Assembly: GCA_034433995.1 (NCBI GenBank)
Contig: DAOTZU010000281.1
Coordinates: 1-6,774, forward strand
From: DAOTZU01 sp034433995
Lineage (GTDB): Bacteria; Chloroflexota; Anaerolineae; UBA1429
DNA length: 6,774 bases
Reading direction: 5' to 3'
Made by a program: the position numbers and the translations under genes. Shown here one piece after another: positions 1 through 4,118 of the stretch (position 1 is its first letter; each line of letters starts with the position of its first letter). Below the pieces are notes generated by a model that had not been told where the DNA came from, searched no databases, and saw nothing but the letters and a program-made list of their open reading frames with translations.

Positions 1-291
1 GTCATCCAACAAGGGGCAGAGGCGGTAGCCAGCGGGAACGTGGGGCCGAACGCCCTACAAGTACTGCTCGCTGCCGGCATCGCGGTCTATGCTGTGGAGA
101 GCGGCACCGTCCGAGAGGCCATGGAGGCCCTCAAGGCGGGGCAGCTACCCCTGGTCAGCCAACCGACCGTCAGCAGTGATTTTGGCAAGGGCGGCGCCGG
201 GCCTGGCCTGGGGCAGGGAGGCAGGGGCCGTGGCATGGGTCGTAGCGGCGGTGGCGGCATGGGGCGTGGCGCCGGCGGTGCCCGCCGTTGA
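1..291 (+). CDS. NifX/NifB C-terminal-like iron-molybdenum cluster-binding protein, 3' part
   Basis: The frame is open from base 1 to the TGA at 289-291, giving the last 96 residues; the N-terminus lies outside the window. The run GNVGPNALQVLLAAGIAVY followed by SGTVREAMEALKAGQL is typical of the dinitrogenase Fe-Mo cofactor family (NifX, NafY, the C-terminal part of NifB, and the ORP orange protein). These are small RNase H-like folds that bind or carry Fe-Mo or Mo-Cu type clusters. After the domain, residues 60-96 of the visible part form a Gly/Arg/Met-rich tail with GRGMGR-type repeats, probably disordered. The next gene starts 11 bases after the stop, so the two are almost certainly co-transcribed. 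The Fe-S MinD ATPases downstream favour an ORP-like role over true nitrogenase assembly, as no nif structural gene is visible. The family call is firm; the cluster type is not known. Confidence 0.87.
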   Translation, partial: VIQQGAEAVASGNVGPNALQVLLAAGIAVYAVESGTVREAMEALKAGQLPLVSQPTVSSDFGKGGAGPGLGQGGRGRGMGRSGGGGMGRGAGGARR

Positions 292-302
292 GGGATCAAG
301 CG

Positions 303-1187
303 ATGCGCATCACGGTTGCCAGCGGCAAAGGGGGCACCGGCAAGACCCTTGTCGCCACGAGCCTAGCTTTGGTGGCCAGCGACCTGGGGCGCGCCGCCCT
401 GCTTGACGCGGACGTGGAAGCGCCCAACGCCGGGCTCTTCCTCCACCCGACGATAGAGCACACCGAGGTAGTGGCGCAGTTGGTGCCGCAGGTGGATCAA
501 GCTATATGTAACCACTGTGGCCGTTGCGCCCAGGTCTGCCAGTACCACGCCATCGCCTCGCTGCCTACGACCACCCTCGTGTTTCATGAGCTCTGTCATG
601 GCTGCGGGAGCTGCGCGCTGAACTGCCCGACGGCGGCTATCCGCGAGGTGCCCCGCCCGATGGGAGTGATCGAAGCGGGGCAGGCCGAGGGCCTGGCTTT
701 TGCCCAGGGGATCCTCCAAATCGGCGAGGCGATGGCGACGCCGGTGATCCGCGCCCTGAAACGGTATGCCGAGCACAGGGGCTGGGATGGCGCGGAGTCG
801 CTCATCCTCGATGCTCCACCGGGCACGGCCTGCCCGGTGATCGAAGCGCTGCGCGGGGCGGACGTGGCTTTGCTGGTCACCGAGCCGACACCCTTTGGCC
901 TGCACGATCTTGCTCTGGCGGTGGAGATCGCCCGCGATGTGCTGCACCTGCCCATCGCGGTGGTGATCAACAAGGACGGCGGCGGAGATTCGGGCGTAGA
1001 GGACTTTTGCCGTACCAACGATCTCCCCGTGCTGTTGCGCCTTCCCCTCCGGCGCGAGATCGCGGCAGCCTACTCGATGGGAGCGCCGTTGGTCAAGGCG
1101 TTGCCGGCATACCGAGAAGCATTCCGCCAACTGTTGGAGGCGTTGAATACGATGGTATCCACGCCCCGAAGCATGGAGAACGCATGA
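303..1187 (+). CDS. MinD-family P-loop ATPase with inserted 2x[4Fe-4S] ferredoxin domain (first of tandem pair)
   Basis: A 294-residue cytosolic protein of the SIMIBI MinD/Mrp class (ferredoxin-containing ATPases such as those of ORP loci). The deviant Walker A motif SGKGGTGKT is at 7-15, with the signature lysine at K9. DADVEAPN at 35-42 is the switch I region and LILDAPPGT at 167-175 the switch II region. Between them sits an 8-Cys ferredoxin insert: C69, C72, C75, C79 and C98, C101, C104, C108, both CxxCxxCxxxC. VINKD at 221-225 matches the guanine/adenine-recognition strand of this class. ATG 303 was chosen over the in-frame TTG at 288 because the protein then starts directly at the first beta strand and GAGGG (290-294) lies 8 bases upstream. 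Its stop overlaps the next start as ATGA. Expected role: ATP-dependent assembly, electron delivery or positioning for the metal-cluster protein encoded just upstream. The family is certain; the substrate is inferred from context. Confidence 0.93.
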   Translation: MRITVASGKGGTGKTLVATSLALVASDLGRAALLDADVEAPNAGLFLHPTIEHTEVVAQLVPQVDQAICNHCGRCAQVCQYHAIASLPTTTLVFHELCHGCGSCALNCPTAAIREVPRPMGVIEAGQAEGLAFAQGILQIGEAMATPVIRALKRYAEHRGWDGAESLILDAPPGTACPVIEALRGADVALLVTEPTPFGLHDLALAVEIARDVLHLPIAVVINKDGGGDSGVEDFCRTNDLPVLLRLPLRREIAAAYSMGAPLVKALPAYREAFRQLLEALNTMVSTPRSMENA

Positions 1188-2086
1188 AACAATTGGTCAT
1201 CCTCAGCGGCAAAGGGGGGACGGGCAAGACCACGATCACCGCCGCGCTGGCCCATCTGCTGGCGCGAGACAATCGGCTCGTGCTCGTGGATGCGGATGTG
1301 GACGCTCCCAACCTGGGCCTGATCTTGCACCCGCGCGTCATCGCCAAAACACGCTTCTTTGGCAGCAAACGGGCCACCATCGATCCCGCACTCTGCACGG
1401 CCTGTGGCCGCTGCGCGGAGGTATGTCGTTACGAGGCCATTGTCCAACATGATGGCACTTACCAGGTCGAACCCAGCGGATGTGAGGGCTGCGCCACCTG
1501 CTTCTACCAATGCCCCGCCGAGGCCATCCGCATGGAGGAGCGCCTCTCCGGGCACTGGTTCCATTCGGAGACGCGCTTTGGGCCATTCATCCATGCCCTC
1601 CTGCGGCCTGGCGAGGAGAATTCGGGCAAACTGGTGAGCACGGTGCGCCAGCAGGCGTTCATCCTCGCCGAAGAGCAGAAGGCAGATTGGATCTTGGTGG
1701 ATGGCGCGCCCGGCATCGGCTGCCCCGTCATCGCGGCGGTGACGGGGGTAGATTTGGCCCTGCTGGTGGCTGAGCCCACGGTATCGGGTGTACACGATCT
1801 GCAACGCGCGTTGGAGGTCACCGCCCACTTTCGTGTACCGGCGGCGGTATGCATTAACAAGAGCGATATCAATCTGCAGCTCGCCGATGAGATCATCCGG
1901 TTCTGCGATGAGCAGCAGATACCGGTCCTGGCGCAGATCCCCTATGATGAGATCGTCATCCAGGCGATGCGCCAAGGGCTGGCGGTGACCGAGCTAGCGG
2001 CGAACGCCGTGGGGCAACAGATCGAGGCCTTGTACCAGGGTTTACTCTCCTGGCGCGGGCCTGCTATGCCCCAAGCAACCAAATAG
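1184..2086 (+). CDS. MinD-family P-loop ATPase with inserted 2x[4Fe-4S] ferredoxin domain (second of tandem pair)
   Basis: A 300-residue paralogue of the preceding gene with the same architecture: deviant Walker A SGKGGTGKT at 8-16, DADVDAPN at 36-43, ferredoxin insert with C71, C74, C77, C81 and C100, C103, C106, C110, switch II VDGAPGIGCP at 172-181, and INKSD at 224-228. It starts at ATG 1184 inside the ATGA overlap with the upstream stop, with GGAG at 1175-1178 as the ribosome site. The open frame extends upstream to 1007, but that stretch lies inside the previous gene and does not resemble the family. The overlap predicts translational coupling and roughly equal production of the two ATPases, in keeping with a heterodimer; this is inference. 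Known ORP loci also carry two such ATPase genes side by side. The two proteins differ mostly outside the motifs, so the duplication is old. Confidence 0.93.
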   Translation: MKQLVILSGKGGTGKTTITAALAHLLARDNRLVLVDADVDAPNLGLILHPRVIAKTRFFGSKRATIDPALCTACGRCAEVCRYEAIVQHDGTYQVEPSGCEGCATCFYQCPAEAIRMEERLSGHWFHSETRFGPFIHALLRPGEENSGKLVSTVRQQAFILAEEQKADWILVDGAPGIGCPVIAAVTGVDLALLVAEPTVSGVHDLQRALEVTAHFRVPAAVCINKSDINLQLADEIIRFCDEQQIPVLAQIPYDEIVIQAMRQGLAVTELAANAVGQQIEALYQGLLSWRGPAMPQATK

Positions 2087-2106
2087 GTATGGGAAATCAG
2101 CAGAAG

Positions 2107-2114
2107 GGAGGTGA
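2107..2114 (+). promoter_or_regulatory. Strong ribosome binding site deciding the start of the first DUF5320-like gene
   Basis: GGAGGTGA is a near-perfect anti-16S match ending 5 bases before ATG 2120. It overlaps an in-frame GTG at 2111, so that GTG cannot be the start, and the protein begins MPGFDGTGP, as its family does. Confidence 0.75.
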
Positions 2115-2119
2115 GTCAC

Positions 2120-2386
2120 ATGCCAGGTTTTGATGGAACAGGGCCGCGGGGACAAGGCCCTTTGACCGGCGGAGGCAGGGGCTACTGTGCCATCGCCTTC
2201 CCGCCGCCGGCGACAGGGCGCCTACCCTATGGCTACGCGGGCTGGCAGGGGACGCCGGTACACTACGCCCCGCTGCTACCTGCCCGCTGGCCGAGGGTGG
2301 GGATGCCTTGGGGCTTCCCCATGGCCAGGTGGTGGCCGCGTCGCGGCTGTCGGGGCGGACGCGCATGGCGCGCCCGCTGGTGGTAA
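2120..2386 (+). CDS. DUF5320-like small Gly/Trp/Arg-rich protein
   Basis: An 88-residue protein starting MPGFDGTGPRGQGPLTG and continuing GGGRGYC. This N-terminal signature (TGPxGxGPxTG then GYC) is that of the DUF5320-type small proteins that accompany NifX-like and MinD-like genes in anaerobes. Their biochemical role is not established. The rest is low in complexity: Pro/Tyr/Trp-rich to about residue 70, then a basic tail with WWPRRGCRGGRAWRARWW. There are two cysteines, C23 (shared with the next protein) and C77. No signal peptide or membrane segment is evident. It lies 33 bases after the ATPase gene and 30 bases before a second family member, so it belongs to the same operon. Unlike its neighbour it has no coiled coil. 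The gene call rests on the very strong ribosome site and the family signature. Confidence 0.82.
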   Translation: MPGFDGTGPRGQGPLTGGGRGYCAIAFPPPATGRLPYGYAGWQGTPVHYAPLLPARWPRVGMPWGFPMARWWPRRGCRGGRAWRARWW

Positions 2387-2416
2387 AACCTAGATCACGT
2401 TTGAGGAGGGATGATT

Positions 2417-2806
2417 ATGCCACGCGGAGATAGAACTGGACCTTGGGGCCAAGGGCCCATGACCGGCCGGGCGGCCGGCTATTGCGCCGGCTATCCTGTG
2501 CCGGGCTTTATGAATCCGTTCCCCGGGCGGGGACTGGGCCTGGGCGGCGGGCGTGGTGGCTGGGGCTACCGCCATTGGTACTATGCCACGGGCCTGCCCG
2601 GTTGGATGCGCTACGGTTGGGCGCCCGCTTGGGGAACGCCGCCGGCGCCCGGGATGCCCCCGTATCCACAGGCGCCAAGCCCTGAGGAGGAGGCAGCGGC
2701 GCTGGAACAGCAGGTGACCTGGCTGAAGCAGCACCTGCAAGCCTTGGAGGAGCGCCTCGCTGCCCTGCGCAAGGGCGAGGCCACAGAAAAAGGCCAGGAC
2801 GAGTGA
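2417..2806 (+). CDS. DUF5320 family protein with C-terminal coiled coil
   Basis: A 129-residue protein in three parts. The DUF5320 signature MPRGDRTGPWGQGPMTG runs into GYC (residues 1-23). A Gly/Tyr/Trp/Pro-rich, probably flexible middle follows (about 24-88). The C-terminus (about 89-119) is a charged helix, with EEEAAALEQQVTWLKQHL and LEERLAALRK showing the heptad spacing of a coiled coil, so the protein probably oligomerises. ATG 2417 is preferred to ATG 2411 because AGGAGGG (2404-2410) abuts 2411 but sits 6 bases before 2417, and because family members begin MPRGD. Its single cysteine, C23, aligns with C23 of the preceding paralogue. It is the last gene of the first operon: a strong stem-loop begins about 35 bases after its stop. 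Function unknown; a scaffold or partner of the Fe-S ATPases is a context guess. Confidence 0.87.
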   Translation: MPRGDRTGPWGQGPMTGRAAGYCAGYPVPGFMNPFPGRGLGLGGGRGGWGYRHWYYATGLPGWMRYGWAPAWGTPPAPGMPPYPQAPSPEEEAAALEQQVTWLKQHLQALEERLAALRKGEATEKGQDE

Positions 2807-2815
2807 CGGCCTCGA

Positions 2816-2869
2816 CCCCTGCCACCCGTCCTGGGAACCGGGTCAGGGGGCAGAACATGCCCCCTGACC
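2816..2869 (+). terminator. Perfect 12-bp stem-loop with a competing upstream partner, after the first operon
   Basis: Bases 2841-2852 (GGTCAGGGGGCA) pair perfectly with 2858-2869 (TGCCCCCTGACC) around the loop GAACA. No T-run follows, so this is either a terminator of the non-canonical kind or an mRNA 3'-end stabiliser. Bases 2839-2849 (CGGGTCAGGGG) can instead pair with 2816-2828 (CCCCTG, bulged CC, ACCCG). The two stems are mutually exclusive. Confidence 0.55.
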
Positions 2870-2912
2870 ACCCTTTGGAGTTTACACCTTTGGCGGAGAA
2901 AGGCAAACTGTC

Positions 2913-3051
2913 GAGGGTGTTGAAAAAAGGCGTGTAGAGGACTTGCCGCCGTCGGATACAATCCGACGGCTTCGCCCGCCAAGCCCGCGGCGCGGGCTTA
3001 ACATCCCCAGACGTCGGTTTCTAACCGACGGGCGCATTTCTCGACACCCTC
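2913..3051 (+). repeat. Multi-hairpin interspersed repeat, copy 1 (MITE-like)
   Basis: A 139-bp element about 85% identical by eye to the segment at 6016-6156, in the same orientation. Its ends are imperfect inverted repeats: GAGGGTGTTGA at the left and TCGACACCCTC at the right (10 of 11 complementary). Inside are three consecutive stem-loops with 3-base loops: 2948-2957 with 2961-2970 (10 bp), 2981-2988 with 2992-2999 (8 bp), and 3012-3019 with 3023-3030 (8 bp). The first and third stems share the core CGTCGG. There is no coding capacity. The size and terminal inverted repeats resemble a non-autonomous mobile element, but no target duplication is clear. The rest of 2807-3106 holds the stem-loop at 2816-2869 and a short leader. 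Confidence 0.8.
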
Positions 3052-3052
3052 A

Positions 3053-3077
3053 AACCGTCCGTACCTTGCGGGCGGTT
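3053..3077 (+). promoter_or_regulatory. Stem-loop in the leader of the ferredoxin gene
   Basis: AACCGTCCG (3053-3061) pairs with CGGGCGGTT (3069-3077), 9 pairs including one G-U, around a 7-base loop. It starts two bases after the repeat and ends about 15 bases before the ribosome site. Its role is unknown; it could protect the mRNA 5' end or be a decayed extra hairpin of the repeat. Confidence 0.35.
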
Positions 3078-3106
3078 GGCCGCTGGCATTTGCGAGGAGG
3101 GGGCAG

Positions 3107-3547
3107 ATGATATATATTGATACGGAGCGCTGCACAGGTTGCGGCGCTTGCCTTGAGGTATGTCCCACGGGAGCGCTGCGGTTGGTGGAGGGGAAGGCCA
3201 CCATCGCGCCGGAGGCCTGCCGCGGCTGTGAGGCGTGTCTGGAGGCATGTCCTGAGAAGGCCATCCTCGCTGTGCACGAGCCGGCGCCGGCGACGCAGAC
3301 CGCCCCGGCCAAGGCGGCCCGCATCACGCCGTCGCTTGCGCCGGCGACCAAGGCGCTGCCTTGGCTGGGCGCGGCCCTGGCCTTCGTGGGCCGGGAGCTC
3401 GTGCCCAGGGTGGCTGCCGCCCTCATTGATGCGGCCCAACGGCGCGTGGAGACGCGACCATCGGTTCCTTCCCTGAATCGCATGGTGAGCCCAGCCCAGA
3501 CCAAGGGCGGCCACAGATACGGCTTCCGCTGGCGCCACGGACGTTAG
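3107..3547 (+). CDS. 2x[4Fe-4S] ferredoxin with long C-terminal extension
   Basis: A 146-residue protein. Residues 1-55 form a classic dicluster ferredoxin with C9, C12, C15, C19 and C38, C41, C44, C48, each CxxCxxCxxxCP, predicting two low-potential clusters for electron transfer. Ordinary bacterial dicluster ferredoxins end near residue 60; here an Ala/Pro-rich linker (about 57-83) leads to a hydrophobic to amphipathic helix (about 85-112, LPWLGAALAFVGRELVP onward) and a basic, aromatic tail ending GHRYGFRWRHGR. The tail resembles the basic Gly/Arg/Trp ends of the first-operon proteins. The start is ATG 3107 behind AGGAGGGGG. The cooT-like gene starts 17 bases after the stop, so this is the first gene of a three-gene operon. 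The ferredoxin call is firm. The extension may dock on a membrane or partner protein, which is inference. Confidence 0.9.
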   Translation: MIYIDTERCTGCGACLEVCPTGALRLVEGKATIAPEACRGCEACLEACPEKAILAVHEPAPATQTAPAKAARITPSLAPATKALPWLGAALAFVGRELVPRVAAALIDAAQRRVETRPSVPSLNRMVSPAQTKGGHRYGFRWRHGR

Positions 3548-3564
3548 CACAAGGGGGCAAGACA

Positions 3565-3771
3565 ATGTGCCAGGCCACGGTTTACGTTCTTGAGGACGGG
3601 GCAAGGAAAGAGGTGCTCCGCGAGGTGACCCGCCTCGTGCCCGTGGAGGGCGGCGTGCGCCTTGAGCGCTTTTTTGAGGAACCTTACACCATCGCCGGCC
3701 AGATCGTGGAGATCGACTTTCTCAAGCACACCATCTACATCGCCCCAACTCAAGAATCCGGAAAGGAATAA
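3565..3771 (+). CDS. cooT: CooT-like nickel-binding protein
   Basis: A 68-residue protein beginning MCQATVYVLEDG. The length, the Cys at position 2, the strand-rich body and the segments VTRLVPVEGGVRLERFF and IVEIDFLKHTIYI fit the CooT family. In Rhodospirillum rubrum, CooT is a small homodimer that binds Ni(II) through Cys2 and takes part in nickel delivery to carbon monoxide dehydrogenase. Cys2 is the only cysteine here. The ribosome site AAGGGGG (3551-3557) is 7 bases upstream. The next gene begins 2 bases after the stop, implying coupled translation. No CO dehydrogenase gene is in this window, so the recipient enzyme is unknown; homologues also occur away from that enzyme. The family call is good; the symbol is by homology only. 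Confidence 0.8.
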   Translation: MCQATVYVLEDGARKEVLREVTRLVPVEGGVRLERFFEEPYTIAGQIVEIDFLKHTIYIAPTQESGKE

Positions 3772-3773
3772 CC

Positions 3774-3989
3774 ATGCTCAGCGAGCAAGAGAAGCTGCGG
3801 GTTCTGCTTCCTCATTGGCAAGAGCACAACGCCGAACACGCCGCCGAGTTTCGCGCCTGGGCGGAGAAGGCCGGCCCGGCCCGCCAAGAGCTCCTGGCCG
3901 CCGCCGAGCACCTGGAAGCGGCGAATCAGGCGCTCCAGGCGGCGCTGGCACAACTCGGCGGGCCGCTACCGGCTGAGCATCACCACTGA
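3774..3989 (+). CDS. Small helical histidine-rich protein, partner of CooT-like protein
   Basis: A 71-residue, nearly all-helical protein that starts 2 bases after the cooT-like stop, behind AAAGGAAT. An N-terminal helix carries H14, H18 and H22 (HxxxHxxxH), which would stack on one face one helical turn apart. A second Ala/Glu-rich helix (about 35-61) contains H46, and the chain ends EHHH (68-71). There is no cysteine, signal peptide or membrane segment. Spaced helical histidines plus a terminal His cluster suggest Ni(II) or Zn(II) binding. With the coupling to a nickel-binding CooT homologue, a nickel storage, transfer or sensing role is a reasonable inference. I recall similar small proteins beside cooT-like genes but cannot name a characterised family. 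Confidence 0.78.
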   Translation: MLSEQEKLRVLLPHWQEHNAEHAAEFRAWAEKAGPARQELLAAAEHLEAANQALQAALAQLGGPLPAEHHH

Positions 3990-3990
3990 G

Positions 3991-4067
3991 CCACCAAGGA
4001 CTCGGAGAGAAACTGGAGATTCTCCGTACCCTCCGTGTCTCCGTGGTGAGGGAACATCCTCACCGTG
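3991..4067 (+). terminator. Inverted-repeat tract between convergent genes
   Basis: Two overlapping structures lie between the convergent genes. GGTGAGG (4045-4051) pairs perfectly with CCTCACC (4058-4064) around a 6-base loop, extendable by two G-U pairs and one C-G pair in plus-strand RNA. CCACCAAGGACTCGGAGA (3991-4008) is an imperfect inverted match to 4021-4048 (TCTCCG and CTCCGTGGTG pieces), a pattern like the degenerate CCACCAAGG-type palindromic repeats seen in many genomes. There is no T-run. It may end transcription from both sides. I see nothing else in 3990-4118. Confidence 0.4.
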
Positions 4068-4118
4068 TGCCCTGGGATACACCACTGTGGCATAAACATA
4101 CAATACAAGGTAGGCGGC

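Noticed and set aside
288..302. In-frame TTG at 288 as start of the first ATPase
   Set aside because: It overlaps the upstream stop and the GAGGG ribosome site of ATG 303, and would add five residues not seen in the family.
1007..1183. Upstream extension of the second ATPase frame
   Set aside because: It lies wholly inside the first ATPase gene in another frame and is unlike the family; ATG 1184 with the ATGA overlap explains the gene.
363..1975. Long minus-strand open frames (255 and 301 codons) opposite the two ATPase genes
   Set aside because: They mirror the codon structure of the genuine ATPase genes in GC-rich DNA; their translations show no recognisable domain.
1..2086. A nitrogenase (nif) cluster
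   Set aside because: Only a NifX-like domain is present, without nifHDK, nifE or nifN; the paired ferredoxin-MinD ATPases point to an ORP-type locus.
2913..3051. CRISPR array
   Set aside because: The hairpins are not regularly spaced identical repeats separated by unique spacers; the unit occurs as two distant copies.
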